A stretch of 64,000 nt of DNA from positions 42,206-106,205 of the forward strand of contig DASUWY010000079.1 of assembly GCA_036378175.1 (NCBI GenBank), in the 5' to 3' direction. Below are positions 33,952-42,882 of this stretch, in pieces. The notes beneath the pieces are model-generated. The model made no database searches, was not told the origin of the DNA, and saw only the letters and a list, made by a program, of their open reading frames with translations. How positions within the stretch are numbered: position 1 is the first letter of the stretch; each line of letters opens with the position of its first letter. The position numbers were made by a program, and so were the translations under genes. The DNA comes from Thermoleophilaceae bacterium (GTDB lineage Bacteria; Actinomycetota; Thermoleophilia; Solirubrobacterales; Thermoleophilaceae).

Positions 33952-34722
33952 TCACTTCAGCGTCTTGAGATAGGCAACGAGAGCCTGCATCTGGTCCGGC
34001 GGGATGATCCCGCCCCAGTGCGGCATGCTCACGATCGGCGCCTTGCCGATCACGCTTCCCGACTGGATCACGTCGATGATCTTCTTGTCGGTGTTGAACT
34101 CCTTGCGGAAGTCCTGGCCCGACAGCGGCGGGATCGTCTTGTCCGCCGACTGCGGGTTGGGAACGCCGCCGAGCCCGTTCGGGCCGTGGCAGTTCACGCA
34201 CCCGTAGGACTGGTAGAGCGCGGCGCCCTCAACGGCGGGGCCTTGGTTCTTCGGGATCTGCGGCCCGACGGCGGTGGACACGGCCGGCAGGCCCGCGCGC
34301 AGGTACGCCACCAGGTCGTTCACCTGCGTGTTCGACATCACGGCGCCCCACACCGGCATGTACGGCTGCTTCGGATTCGCCGATTCGCCGAGGCCGTGAT
34401 CGATGATCGAGCGGAGCTCGGCCGGCGTGAGCGTCTTCGCCGCGGTGCCGAGCGCGGGCACCACAGGCGACACTCCGCCGCGGCCCTGTTCACCGTGACA
34501 ACGCGCACAGGCGAAGGAGACGAAGTCGTGCGCGCCGGCCGCCACGTGGGGATCCACCGCCGCCGTGGAGGTCTGCGGTGCGGTGGTGGTGGCGGCCACG
34601 GTCTTGGTCTTGCCGCTCCCGCTGTTGGCGGCGATTCCGATCGCCCCGCCGATGCCCACGAGAATCGCGGCCGCCAGTGCGAGCAGGAGACGGTGCCTGA
34701 TACCACCGGGCTCTCGGTCCAT
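33952..34722 (-). CDS. Membrane-anchored di-haem cytochrome c
   Basis: A 256-residue protein with an N-terminal hydrophobic helix (residues 10-31) that acts as anchor or signal, a Thr/Ala-rich linker, and two class I cytochrome c domains: C72-C75-H76 (CARCH) and C175-C178-H179 (CVNCH). Likely axial Met residues are M122 (PYMPVWG) and the one in VSMPHWGG. It would carry electrons on the outer face of the membrane, for a terminal oxidase or a dehydrogenase. It could be the acceptor for IorAB-type or sulfite-oxidase-like enzymes, but no partner gene is adjacent. Confidence 0.9.
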   Translation of the reverse strand: MDREPGGIRHRLLLALAAAILVGIGGAIGIAANSGSGKTKTVAATTTAPQTSTAAVDPHVAAGAHDFVSFACARCHGEQGRGGVSPVVPALGTAAKTLTPAELRSIIDHGLGESANPKQPYMPVWGAVMSNTQVNDLVAYLRAGLPAVSTAVGPQIPKNQGPAVEGAALYQSYGCVNCHGPNGLGGVPNPQSADKTIPPLSGQDFRKEFNTDKKIIDVIQSGSVIGKAPIVSMPHWGGIIPPDQMQALVAYLKTLK

Positions 34723-34735
34723 CTCGTCCTCGATC

Positions 34736-35422
34736 CTAAGTCGGCGCCTTCTCGCCGGACAATGTGGAGAAACCCTGATCCTCTCCCGGCAGGACCTCGC
34801 GCACGGGCACGTCGAGCTCCTTCGCCAGGTAGCGCAACATGCGGTTGGCGAGCCAGCTCCGCCGCTCGGCGGCGCTCCTCACGATCACCACCTCATCGGC
34901 ACCGAAGTCCCGCAGCTCGTCCTCGATCGCCAGCAGCGGATCCTCGTCGCCAACCTCCCCCTTGGCCGCGAACCCATGCTCCGCCGCCCAGGCGAGCGAC
35001 GCCTCGAGGCGCCTGCGCGCCTCGTCGCGCTCGCTGTCGATATCCCCCGCGAGCTGGTGGGTGCGCGTGGCGAGAATCGGCGCGAGCACGTCGAGCTCCA
35101 CCACGCCCTCGCCGGCTCCGCGTAACTCTGCCGCGAGCCGCTGTCCGCTCAGCGCCTCCCCCGCGATCACGAGCACGTGGCGCTGCCCCGCGCTCGCTCC
35201 GTGCGGATGCGGGGCCTCCGCGGCCTGGCGCAGATCAGGCCCGCGTCCGCTTCTGCGCCCGCTGAACTCGAACACGAATCCGGCGGCCACTCCCGCGGAG
35301 AACAGCACGATCCCCCACGCGCGCGAAACCAGGAAGCCCAGGACGAGCGACGCCGCGCCGACGAGCCCCAGCGCCACCGCGACGCGGAAAGCGTCGGTCT
35401 CGGTCCTGAACGGCATCTGCAT
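34736..35422 (-). CDS. Two-helix membrane protein with a UspA-like cytoplasmic domain
   Basis: A 228-residue protein from ATG 35422 (ATG 35416 is also possible). Two adjacent hydrophobic helices (about residues 14-50) are followed by a soluble domain with HVLVIAGEALSG, a helix, then ADEVVIVRSAAERRSW and a final strand VPVREVLPG. This strand-helix order resembles universal stress proteins and adenine nucleotide-alpha-hydrolase-like folds, though the ATP-binding GxxGxxxxG loop is not seen. It ends 13 bp before the cytochrome c gene on the same strand, so the two may be co-expressed. Confidence 0.65.
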   Translation of the reverse strand: MQMPFRTETDAFRVAVALGLVGAASLVLGFLVSRAWGIVLFSAGVAAGFVFEFSGRRSGRGPDLRQAAEAPHPHGASAGQRHVLVIAGEALSGQRLAAELRGAGEGVVELDVLAPILATRTHQLAGDIDSERDEARRRLEASLAWAAEHGFAAKGEVGDEDPLLAIEDELRDFGADEVVIVRSAAERRSWLANRMLRYLAKELDVPVREVLPGEDQGFSTLSGEKAPT

Positions 35423-35577
35423 CGGGCGACCGTAAACGCGGGAGGACCGCTGAGCATCGGTGCGAAGCCCTCGCGGCCATCCGTGGCAACTACGCATCGG
35501 CGCAGTTCACCCGATCCGGGTTAGGCGCGCGGGCGGCGGGCGCTCCATGATCGGCTCACCCTGACCCGGAGGAACCA

Positions 35578-36066
35578 ATGAGTGCAGTCTCACAGGGCAA
35601 GACAGACGTCTCCGCTGCCGTCGCGGCGGCCGCAGACGAGCTGGGCCCGATCGACCTTGTCGTGTTCGCATATCCGCCGGGCGCGCCGATGACCGGCGAG
35701 GCGGCGGACATCCTGATCGACCTCGTGGAGCGCGGGATCATCCGCGTCCTCGACGCGCTGTTCGTCCAGAAGAACGAGGACGGGACCTTCTCCGGCTTCG
35801 AGGCGCGTGGCCTGCAGCCCGGATCCGTGGGGAGCTTCACCGTTCTCGAGGGTGCCTCCAGCGGAATCCTCGGCGACGAGGACGCCGCAACGGCCGCCGA
35901 CGGCATCGAGCCCGGCTTCGCGGCCGTGCTGATCCTGTACGAGAACCGCTGGGCCGCGCCCTTCGCCGCGGCGGTGCGGCACAACGGCGGGGTGCTGGTG
36001 GACAACCAGCGCATCCCGCATGACGACGTGATCGCCGCGCTCGAGGCGATCGAAGCCGGCGCCTGA
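35578..36066 (+). CDS. DUF6325-like small protein
   Basis: A 162-residue soluble protein preceded by GGAGG. It begins with a helix, then ELGPIDLVVFAYPPGAPMTGEAADILIDLVERG, and continues with IRVLDALFVQK and a long Ala/Gly-rich region. This matches a widespread actinobacterial family often found beside SHOCT proteins and stress genes; I use DUF6325 from memory. A structural link to DUF1269/ferredoxin-like folds is possible. It heads a three-gene rightward group with the SHOCT protein (17-bp gap) and an AI-2E-type transporter. Confidence 0.7.
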   Translation: MSAVSQGKTDVSAAVAAAADELGPIDLVVFAYPPGAPMTGEAADILIDLVERGIIRVLDALFVQKNEDGTFSGFEARGLQPGSVGSFTVLEGASSGILGDEDAATAADGIEPGFAAVLILYENRWAAPFAAAVRHNGGVLVDNQRIPHDDVIAALEAIEAGA

Positions 36067-36083
36067 ACCGAAAGGAGAACGAG

Positions 36084-36368
36084 ATGCCAGGACTTCTGAG
36101 AGGCATGGCGCGCACCGCGGTGGTCGCGGGAACCGCCACGGCCGTGTCGAACCGCGTGAGCCGCCGCCAGGCGAGCCGCTGGGCGCAGCAGGAGGGTGGG
36201 TACGACGAGCCGCAGCAGGCCGCTCCGCCGCCGCCACCTCCTCCGGCCCCTGCGGCCCCTGCGCCGGATCCGATCCAGCAGCTCAAGGAGCTCGCCGACC
36301 TGAAGGAGCGCGGCGTACTCAGCGAGCAGGAGTTCGCGGAGCAGAAGGCGCGCATCCTGAGGAGGTAG
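36084..36368 (+). CDS. SHOCT-domain protein
   Basis: A 94-residue protein. The N-terminal half is basic and Ala-rich (TAVVAGTATAVSNRVSRRQ), followed by a Pro/Ala stretch and a C-terminal SHOCT domain: IQQLKELADLKERGVLSEQEF then AEQKARIL. SHOCT is a short oligomerisation domain. AAAGGAGAAC precedes the ATG. It lies between the DUF6325-like and AI-2E-type genes, a combination common in actinobacteria and usually linked to membrane stress, though no function is proven. Confidence 0.88.
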   Translation: MPGLLRGMARTAVVAGTATAVSNRVSRRQASRWAQQEGGYDEPQQAAPPPPPPPAPAAPAPDPIQQLKELADLKERGVLSEQEFAEQKARILRR

Positions 36369-36374
36369 GCGCTG

Positions 36375-37511
36375 ATGTCCGGCCTCGACTTCGCAGGGCC
36401 GGACGGCAGCGCTGCTCCCAGCCAGGCGGAGCGCCGTCAGGGCTTCGCCGTCTACGAGACGCTTCAGCGCCTCGGCAGCATGGCATGGCTGATCGTCGGC
36501 ATCGTGGTCGTGCTCGTGGGCGCGATCTGGGTGCTGGGGCAGACCTCCACGATCGGCGGGCCGCTCGTGGCGGGCGCGGTGATCGCAGCCGTGGCCGCGC
36601 CTGCGGTGGCGGCGCTCACCACCCGCCGCGTACCGCGCGTGGCGGCCACCGCGATGGTGCTGCTCGCCCTCATCGCGGTCGGCGTGCTGGTTGTGGTGCT
36701 CGTGCTCGGCGGGGTGAGCTCACAGTCGGCGCACATCAGCGGCACCGCCTCGCGCGCGGTGGACAAGGTTCAGGGCTGGCTCGAGGACGTCGGCGTCACG
36801 TCCGCCGGGAACGCGGCCCAGGATGTGAAGAAGGCCGTGCCTGAGATCCGGCACACGCTCCTGACCGGACTCGCCCACGGGATCAGCGGCCTCACGTCGA
36901 TCATCGTGTTCCTCGGCTTCACGATCTTCAGCACGTTCTTCATGCTCAAGGACGGACCGTCGATGCGGCGCTGGGCGGAGCGTCACATGGGACTGCCGCT
37001 GCCGATCGCCCAGGTGGTCACCGGCAACACGCTGCACGCCCTGCGCCAGTACTTCCTGGGGCTGACGATCGTGGGCGCGTTCAACGGCGCGGTGGTTGGC
37101 CTCGGCGCTCTGGCGCTTCATGTGCCGCTCCCGGGGACGATCGCGCTCGTGACGATGCTGGCGAGCTACGTGCCGATCCTCGGGGCGTGGACCGCGGGTT
37201 TCTTCGCCTTCGCTCTGGCGCTTGGCGCCAAGGGCCCCTCCACCGCGTTGATCATGGCGCTGATCGTGTTCCTCGCGAACGGCCCGCTCCAGCAGATCGT
37301 GCAGCCGATCACCTTCGGCGCGACGCTGGGCCTCAACCCACTCGTGGTGCTGGCCGTGACCATCTCCGCCGGCAGCCTGTTCGGCATGCTCGGCCTCGTG
37401 CTGGCGGCTCCGCTCACCTCTGCCGCCGTGAACATCAGCCGCGACCTCTCGCGCATGAGGGATGCACGCGAGGGGAGCGAGGCGAAGCTGGAGGACGCCG
37501 CCCCCATATAA
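36375..37511 (+). CDS. AI-2E family (UPF0118/PerM-like) membrane transporter
   Basis: A 378-residue protein with about eight transmembrane helices: a pair at residues 33-100, one near 180, and a cluster after 215. Family marks are IIVFLGFTIFSTFFMLKDG and the C-terminal VPILGAWTAGFFAF with LQQIVQPITFG. Members export autoinducer-2 or move Na+/H+; the family name should not be taken as proof of AI-2. It begins 6 bp after the SHOCT stop. The following 138 bp to the convergent epimerase gene hold only a weak GC hairpin. Confidence 0.88.
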   Translation: MSGLDFAGPDGSAAPSQAERRQGFAVYETLQRLGSMAWLIVGIVVVLVGAIWVLGQTSTIGGPLVAGAVIAAVAAPAVAALTTRRVPRVAATAMVLLALIAVGVLVVVLVLGGVSSQSAHISGTASRAVDKVQGWLEDVGVTSAGNAAQDVKKAVPEIRHTLLTGLAHGISGLTSIIVFLGFTIFSTFFMLKDGPSMRRWAERHMGLPLPIAQVVTGNTLHALRQYFLGLTIVGAFNGAVVGLGALALHVPLPGTIALVTMLASYVPILGAWTAGFFAFALALGAKGPSTALIMALIVFLANGPLQQIVQPITFGATLGLNPLVVLAVTISAGSLFGMLGLVLAAPLTSAAVNISRDLSRMRDAREGSEAKLEDAAPI

Positions 37512-37649
37512 GGCGGGCGCAAGTCCGGTGCCGCCTCGTGGCGGCGACGTCCTCGCGCCCGTTGACCCTGCGCAAGGCGAACCTAATGCCGCGCGCTGGA
37601 CCGTGCCGTGTCTCCCCGCTCGTGCGATCCCCGAAACGCGAGCCTGTGG

Positions 37650-39005
37650 CTAGCGCGGGACCTTCACGTCGATCGTCGTGCTGCTCGTGATGCCGTTCAG
37701 GCTCTTCGCGCTCAGCAGGATCTGGTAGCTCCCGCGCTTCGGCAATGGCCAGTTGACCTTGTGGGCACCGTGCTCGAGCGGGGAGAGGAAGGTGTACACC
37801 GGCTTCGTGCCGCGCTTGACGCTGAGCGTGATGCCCGAGCGCTTGGAGATCGTGAAGCCCACGCGCAGCTGCTTCCTTCGCTTGTCCACGCGCGCGCGGA
37901 GGTTCGTGAGCTTGACGGGCTCCGTCTCGTAGCGGTGGAAGTTCGCGGCGAGGTCGCAGAACGGGGCCTGCCAGCGCTGGCACATCTCATCGAGGAACGA
38001 GCCGAACAGCTCGTGGTAGCTCAGGTCTGACTCGTGGCCCGGGCCCTTCGGGCTCCGGTAGTAGAGCGACCAGGCGCCCGTGTCGTACTGCGGCAGGATG
38101 CGGCGCGCGGCGGCCACGCCCTGGTCAACCAGAGCGGCGGCGTCCGTGTCTCCGCTGTTGCGGGCGTACACGTCGAGCCCGAGGATCGACTGCGCGTAGG
38201 CGTTGCCCACTAGCAGCGACGGGTCCTGCGAGTACTGCAGGAAGAAGATGCCCTCGGGTCGCTGGATCTGGATTCCCCACGGCGGCCCGGACTTGAACAC
38301 CCCGAGCATCGAGTGGGCGGCGTCCGAATAGCGAGCGTCGCCGTCGCGCTGCGCGAGCGTGGATAGCGCCTGCATGCCGGTGGCTGTGGCCATCCCGGAC
38401 ACCCAGCCGGGCGCGCCGCCGGACCAGGGGAAGTAGTACTCGAAGGCGAGGAAGCCGTGGCGCGTGACGGCCGTCTGGAGCATCTCGTCAGCGTAGCTCT
38501 CGATCTGGCCCGCCTTGGGATGCTTGAGCTTCAGAAGCCCGTTGATCTTGCCGAAGTTCGCGAGCGGCTGAAGCTGCCAGCCGGAGCCCGGATAGAACTC
38601 GTAGATCAGCTGAGAGCCGGGGAAGGTGGTGCGCGTGCCGTAGGCCATCGGCCCCTTGCGGTCCTGCCAGAACCACTCGACGTTGCGCTGAAGGATGAGG
38701 AACGCCGGGTACGCGCGGCCGCCGAGCAGGTGCCTGCGTGCGAGCGATGTGAGGTTGCCGAGAACGCCGCGCATGTTGGTGCGCGCATCGCCGCGCAGGT
38801 GCCTCGCCGCGATCTTGCCCTCGTTGTAGAGGCTCCGCCACGCCGTGGCCTGCGAGCCCGCGGTGCCGCCGCGCGCCTGGAGCCTGGCCAGCGTGGTAAC
38901 CACCGGATCCGGCTTCTTCTTCTTCGCCTTCGCCGCCGCAGTGGCCGGAGTGGCCGCGCACGCGACGAGCAGCAGCAAGCAGACGATCTCCCCTAGACGC
39001 CTCAC
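37650..39005 (-). CDS. Exported D-glucuronyl C5-epimerase family protein
   Basis: A 451-residue protein. A cleavable signal peptide (MRRLGEIVCLLLLVACAATPATA) is followed by a Lys-rich stretch and a helical domain. The region with HGFLAFEYYFPWSGGAPGW, then MQALSTLAQRDGD and later YDTGAWSLYYR, resembles the C-terminal (alpha/alpha)-barrel of D-glucuronyl C5-epimerases. The final 90 residues look like a beta-sandwich domain. Such bacterial proteins may modify or bind surface polysaccharide. In the same orientation but 18 bp away lies the triple-repeat membrane protein. Confidence 0.78.
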   Translation of the reverse strand: MRRLGEIVCLLLLVACAATPATAAAKAKKKKPDPVVTTLARLQARGGTAGSQATAWRSLYNEGKIAARHLRGDARTNMRGVLGNLTSLARRHLLGGRAYPAFLILQRNVEWFWQDRKGPMAYGTRTTFPGSQLIYEFYPGSGWQLQPLANFGKINGLLKLKHPKAGQIESYADEMLQTAVTRHGFLAFEYYFPWSGGAPGWVSGMATATGMQALSTLAQRDGDARYSDAAHSMLGVFKSGPPWGIQIQRPEGIFFLQYSQDPSLLVGNAYAQSILGLDVYARNSGDTDAAALVDQGVAAARRILPQYDTGAWSLYYRSPKGPGHESDLSYHELFGSFLDEMCQRWQAPFCDLAANFHRYETEPVKLTNLRARVDKRRKQLRVGFTISKRSGITLSVKRGTKPVYTFLSPLEHGAHKVNWPLPKRGSYQILLSAKSLNGITSSTTIDVKVPR

Positions 39006-39023
39006 GCCCGGGTTGTAACAGCC

Positions 39024-39692
39024 CTAGGACGCGATGGATGCGGCGTCCGGCTGCTGGGCGTCGTCGTGCATCAGCTCGCCCGCGGTGATCGCCAGGGCGG
39101 CCGGCAGGAGAAGCGTGGGGAAGGCGAGCGGCAGGACGAGCAGATGCAGCCAGTCCCACAGCGTGTTCCCGCGGAAGCCGGTCCAGCCCCACCCCAGCGC
39201 GTAGCCGCCGATCACCGCCGCGCCGAAGCCGGCCAGGATCAGGGCGAGGAGCACGCGATGATGCATTCCCAGCTCCTCGCGAATCTCAGGCCACAGCGGG
39301 AACGTCGCCACCACGAGCGGCAGGAGGAGCAGATTGATCCAGTCCCACAGCGAGTTGCCGCGGAAGCCGGTCCAGCCCCACGGGATGAGGTAGCCCGCGA
39401 GCACGAGGCCGACGAACCCGCCGAGGAGCGCGAGCGCCGCCTGCTTGCGGCCCCTGCTCAGCCGGTGGCGCTTGGAGAGCCAGATGGGCAGCGTGGCCAC
39501 CGTGATCGGCAGGAGCAGCAGGCTGATCCAGTCCCACAGAGTCGCGGTCTTGCCGCTGATGCCGGTCCACGACCAGTGTGCGTCATAGCCGCCGATCAGC
39601 ACCGCCGCCACTGCCGCGGCCACAAGCAGCCTGACCGTGCTGATGCGGCGCCTTCTTCCCGTGGTCGAGTGGGTGGTGTAGGCCGTTGCCAC
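39024..39692 (-). CDS. Membrane protein made of three copies of a W-rich repeat unit
   Basis: A 222-residue protein with about six hydrophobic helices arranged as three units of roughly 60 residues. Each unit has GY or YD, then W-x-WTG, a G-N/K-x-LWDW turn and LLLLP followed by A/P-T. The three forms are HWSWTGISGKTATLWDW, PWGWTGFRGNSLWDW and GWGWTGFRGNTLWDW. The last unit ends with a charged His/Asp tail. I do not recognise a named family. The repeats suggest triplication of an ancestral two-helix unit and a pseudo-threefold structure in the membrane. Confidence 0.7.
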   Translation of the reverse strand: MATAYTTHSTTGRRRRISTVRLLVAAAVAAVLIGGYDAHWSWTGISGKTATLWDWISLLLLPITVATLPIWLSKRHRLSRGRKQAALALLGGFVGLVLAGYLIPWGWTGFRGNSLWDWINLLLLPLVVATFPLWPEIREELGMHHRVLLALILAGFGAAVIGGYALGWGWTGFRGNTLWDWLHLLVLPLAFPTLLLPAALAITAGELMHDDAQQPDAASIAS

Positions 39693-39735
39693 CGTGGACC
39701 ATTCAATGCCCGTCGGTGCCGCCTGTCAATGCGGT

Positions 39736-40710
39736 CTAGGCAACCTTAAGAAGCACGAGCACCACGAGCAGAAGCACGAGGAGGCCGCCGCCGGCGATGA
39801 GCCGGACGATGGGATCGGCCGCAGCGACGCGGTGGGGAGCGTGGGGCTGGCGGTCGAGGTCCTGCGCGGACATCGCCGGGAAGCCGGTGCCCCGGCCGAG
39901 GGCGGCATCGCGATCGGCCAGTGCGCGCTGACGAGCCTGCACTGCATCGTCGCGCTCGGCCACGATCGTCTCGTGCTCGCGCTTCCAGCTCTCGAGCTGG
40001 TGTACCGCGGCGGCTCTCTCGCGCACGGCGGCCTCGAGCTCCGCAAGCGCGGCGTCGCGCGCGGCGGTGGTCGTCTCGAGCTCGTTCTCGGCCTTGCCGA
40101 GCGCCTGCCGGACCTGCTCCGCGGCGCGCTCGGCGGAATCCCGCGCGGACTCGAGCTCGTCCCGCTCGCGCTGCGCGGCGTCGCGCTCCGCCACCGCCTG
40201 CTCGCCCTGGGTCCGCGCCTCGGCAAGCTCCGCGCGCAGCGTGCTCACCTCATCCCGCGCGCGTGTGGCATCGGCCTGCAGGCGCTCGCGCTCCTCGCGC
40301 AGCCAGTTGATTTCGCTCTCGAACCGCTTCGCCCGCTGCTCGGACTCCTCGAGCCGCTCGCGCAGCCGGGGCCGCCCGCCTCGCGGGGCCGGGGCGCCGC
40401 CCGCCTTGCCGTCCTCGAGCGGCACGACCACGCTGGGGGCCACGGCCAGCTCGGTCTGGCCCGGGTCCGGCGACGCTCCCTTCCAGGGGAACGCCGCGAT
40501 CCAATCCTTACCCTCCTCGGCCGCCCACGGCTTGTGCTCCAGGAGGGCGAGAACGTTCCGCTCGCCGTCGCTCGTCTGCACTGTCAGGGCCGGCCGGACG
40601 AAGCGCAATCCGCGCACTCCGTACCAGCGCCCCACGATTTCGAGCCGATCTTCCGCCGTCTGCTCGAGCCGGTCGAGCTGGAAGGCGACCCGCACGCCAT
40701 CCGGACTCAC
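39736..40710 (-). CDS. Tail-anchored coiled-coil protein
   Basis: A 324-residue protein. The first 110 residues are globular and contain VRVAFQLDRLEQTAEDRLEI and conserved Trp residues. Residues of about 125-285 form a long Glu/Arg/Ala-rich coiled coil with regular heptads (RARDEVSTLRAELAEAR). A single hydrophobic helix ends the protein (LIAGGGLLVLLLVVLVLLKVA), so it would be anchored with the coil in the cytoplasm. The function is unknown; scaffolding of the cell envelope is a reasonable guess only. Confidence 0.72.
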   Translation of the reverse strand: MSPDGVRVAFQLDRLEQTAEDRLEIVGRWYGVRGLRFVRPALTVQTSDGERNVLALLEHKPWAAEEGKDWIAAFPWKGASPDPGQTELAVAPSVVVPLEDGKAGGAPAPRGGRPRLRERLEESEQRAKRFESEINWLREERERLQADATRARDEVSTLRAELAEARTQGEQAVAERDAAQRERDELESARDSAERAAEQVRQALGKAENELETTTAARDAALAELEAAVRERAAAVHQLESWKREHETIVAERDDAVQARQRALADRDAALGRGTGFPAMSAQDLDRQPHAPHRVAAADPIVRLIAGGGLLVLLLVVLVLLKVA

Positions 40711-40769
40711 AGCCGCAAAGCATACGGCGGCGCGCCCCGGACGGGCCGCGCCGCCGCTTCCGATGCGCT

Positions 40770-41237
40770 TCAGCCGATGAGCAGCAGCACGAACGAGGCG
40801 AGCACCGCGATCCCGCCGAGCACCGCTCCGGTCGTGGCCTTCCCCCGCCCCTCACCGGCCCCAACCGACTCCCGCTGCGATACGCCAAGCGCGAGCGCGG
40901 CCGCGCCCACGGCGAACGGGAGGCCCGTCCAGAACACGCCGCAGGTGATGATCGCGACGATGCCGAGGATCAGAGCGGTGCGGTTGACGCGTGAGGTCGG
41001 ATGCGTCCGCTCACGTGGCAGGAACCACAGGATGAGCCCGGCCATGATGGCGAGCACCGCGAGCCCGATCACGCACATCCCGATCACGTCGCTCGTGCTC
41101 CCGGGCAACCACCCCACGGGCATCCCGATCAACAGCAGGACCGCGCAAACGAACGCGATGTTGCGATCCCGGCGCTCGACTGCAGGTGCTGCGCTCTCGA
41201 ACGCGGGGCCTTCTGGTGCGGCTGATGGATTGGTCAT
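40770..41237 (-). CDS. Four-helix membrane protein, DUF4190-like
   Basis: A 155-residue protein with four hydrophobic helices: about 28-45, 50-72, 86-117 and 135-154. The Gly/Ala-rich third helix GIVAIITCGVFWTGLPFAVGAAALALGV and the following QRES turn resemble DUF4190 proteins. It lies between the tail-anchored coiled-coil gene and nucS on the same strand, with 46-59 bp gaps. No function can be inferred. Confidence 0.6.
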   Translation of the reverse strand: MTNPSAAPEGPAFESAAPAVERRDRNIAFVCAVLLLIGMPVGWLPGSTSDVIGMCVIGLAVLAIMAGLILWFLPRERTHPTSRVNRTALILGIVAIITCGVFWTGLPFAVGAAALALGVSQRESVGAGEGRGKATTGAVLGGIAVLASFVLLLIG

Positions 41238-41283
41238 CCCCCAGCTATACCTCAGCCCTGCCCCATTTGGGGAAAAGTCCTGT

Positions 41284-41949
41284 CTATGCGAACAGGGTGA
41301 GGTCCGGCTCGCGCTCGCCCCGAAGCACGGCGAGGTCCACCTCCACGCAGTCGATCCCGCGCGCCTCCGCGAGCACGCGCGCCTGCGGCTTGATCGACTG
41401 CGCCGCGAGCACTCCGCGGCACGACCCCATCGACGGGTCGAGCCGGATCCGCTCGAGGTAGCGCGTGAGCTGCTCCACGGCCGAGATCGTGCCGAGCCGC
41501 TTGATCTCGACGGCTATCCAGTCCTCCTCCGCGTCCTTGCACATGAGGTCGACCGGGCCGATGTCGGTGGGCCACTCACGGCGCACGAGGCGGAAGCCCT
41601 CGCCGCACCACTCCGGCGCGTCAGCCAGCAGCTCCTGCAGCTCCCGCTCCACGCCGTCCTTCTGGAGCGCGGCGGCCTCCCCCATGTCGTGCGTCACGTC
41701 CGAGACGATCTCGGCGAGCCGGATGTCCAGCCGGTCCTCACCGCCGAGCTTGCGCACCACGATCTCGTTCTCGGATTCCTCGATCACGGTCGGCGGCGTC
41801 ATCCAGTTCTCCGGCTTGTAGCCACCCGCGTCGGAATGCACCATCACGGAGCCGTCCGACTTGAACATGAGCAGCCGCAGCGCCTCCGGCAGCACCGCCG
41901 AAAGGCGGCCGGAGTAGCGGACCTCGCAACGGGCTACGACCAGGCGCAT
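41284..41949 (-). CDS. nucS: Endonuclease NucS (mismatch-specific, non-canonical repair)
   Basis: A 221-residue NucS/EndoMS protein. The N-terminal beta domain includes YSGRLSAVLPEALRLLMFKSDGSVMVHSD. The C-terminal nuclease core has the PD-(D/E)XK motif in DLMCKDAEEDWIAVEIKR, then AVEQLTRYLERI. It cleaves both strands at mismatched bases and is the main mismatch-repair enzyme in many actinobacteria and archaea that lack MutS and MutL. The final LTLFA resembles the clamp-binding tail expected for contact with the sliding clamp. Full length; confident call. Confidence 0.95.
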   Translation of the reverse strand: MRLVVARCEVRYSGRLSAVLPEALRLLMFKSDGSVMVHSDAGGYKPENWMTPPTVIEESENEIVVRKLGGEDRLDIRLAEIVSDVTHDMGEAAALQKDGVERELQELLADAPEWCGEGFRLVRREWPTDIGPVDLMCKDAEEDWIAVEIKRLGTISAVEQLTRYLERIRLDPSMGSCRGVLAAQSIKPQARVLAEARGIDCVEVDLAVLRGEREPDLTLFA

Positions 41950-42008
41950 GAGGCGGAAACCGTAGGCCGCCCGCCGGACCGAACGCGGGCTTGCGACAAT
42001 CGCTCGCC

Positions 42009-42878
42009 GTGGACTTCGGGCGAGTGGGAGTTTGGAGCGGTGAGCTGCGGCGCCATCCCGACCTTGGCGAGGTCGGGGAGGCCGCTGCCGAGCTCGAGGA
42101 GCTCGGCTACTCGGCGCTGTTCATCCCGGGTGGCGCGGGCGGCGACATCCTGGAGCGGTCCGAGCTCCTGCTGGGCGCCACCCGCCGGGTGCCGGTTGCG
42201 CCCGGGATCCTGAACGTCTGGATGCACGAGGGCGGCGAGGTGGCCGGCGAGTGGGCTCGCATCGATTCCGCGCACGGCGGGCGCTTCGAGCTCGGCCTGG
42301 GGATCGGGCATGCGCCGTCGGTGAACGCCGTTGAGCCTGGGCTCTACCGCAAGCCGTATTCCAAGATGCGCTCGTACCTCGACGAGCTGGACGCGGCGTC
42401 GCCGCCGGTCCCCCCGGAGCGCCGCTTCCTCGCCGCGCTCGGGCCACGGATGCTCGAGCTGTCGCGCGACCGCAGCGCGGGCGCTCATCCCTACTTCGTC
42501 CCGGTGGAGCACACCTCTTACGCGCGCGAGGTGCTTGGGCCGGACGCCCTGCTCGCGCCCGAGCAGGCCGTGCTGCTCGAGACTGATCGCGCTCGCGCGC
42601 GCGAGCGCGCCCGCGGCCACCTCGAGCGCTACCTCCAGCTTCCGAACTACACGAACAACCTGCTGCGCCACGGCTTCACGGAGGAGGACCTCCGCGACGG
42701 CGGCAGCGACGGCCTGGTGGACGGCATCGTCGCCTGGGGAGACGAGGCGGCGATTGCGCAGCGCGTGCGCGCCCACCACGACGCGGGCGCCGACCACGTG
42801 TGCATCCAGGTGGTGGGCGTCGAGCCGGGCACGCTGCCGCTGGACGACTGGCGCCGCCTGGCCCGGGCGCTGCTCTGA
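42009..42878 (+). CDS. LLM class F420-dependent oxidoreductase
   Basis: A 289-residue TIM-barrel protein from GTG 42009, which gives VDFGRVGVWSGELR, the usual N-terminus of actinobacterial F420-dependent luciferase-like proteins. Other marks are ALFIPGGAGGDILER, the APGILNVW strand, ELGLGIGHAP and the C-terminal ADHVCIQVVG. It most likely uses reduced F420 to reduce or oxidise an unknown small molecule. It is divergent from nucS (59-bp gap) and convergent with the sulfite-oxidase-like gene 4 bp away. Confidence 0.88.
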   Translation: MDFGRVGVWSGELRRHPDLGEVGEAAAELEELGYSALFIPGGAGGDILERSELLLGATRRVPVAPGILNVWMHEGGEVAGEWARIDSAHGGRFELGLGIGHAPSVNAVEPGLYRKPYSKMRSYLDELDAASPPVPPERRFLAALGPRMLELSRDRSAGAHPYFVPVEHTSYAREVLGPDALLAPEQAVLLETDRARARERARGHLERYLQLPNYTNNLLRHGFTEEDLRDGGSDGLVDGIVAWGDEAAIAQRVRAHHDAGADHVCIQVVGVEPGTLPLDDWRRLARALL

Positions 42879-42882
42879 CGAA

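Noticed and set aside
37530..37545. Hairpin GCCGCC-TCGT-GGCGGC as a terminator between the AI-2E-type and epimerase genes
   Set aside because: The stem is only 6 bp and no T run follows on either strand.
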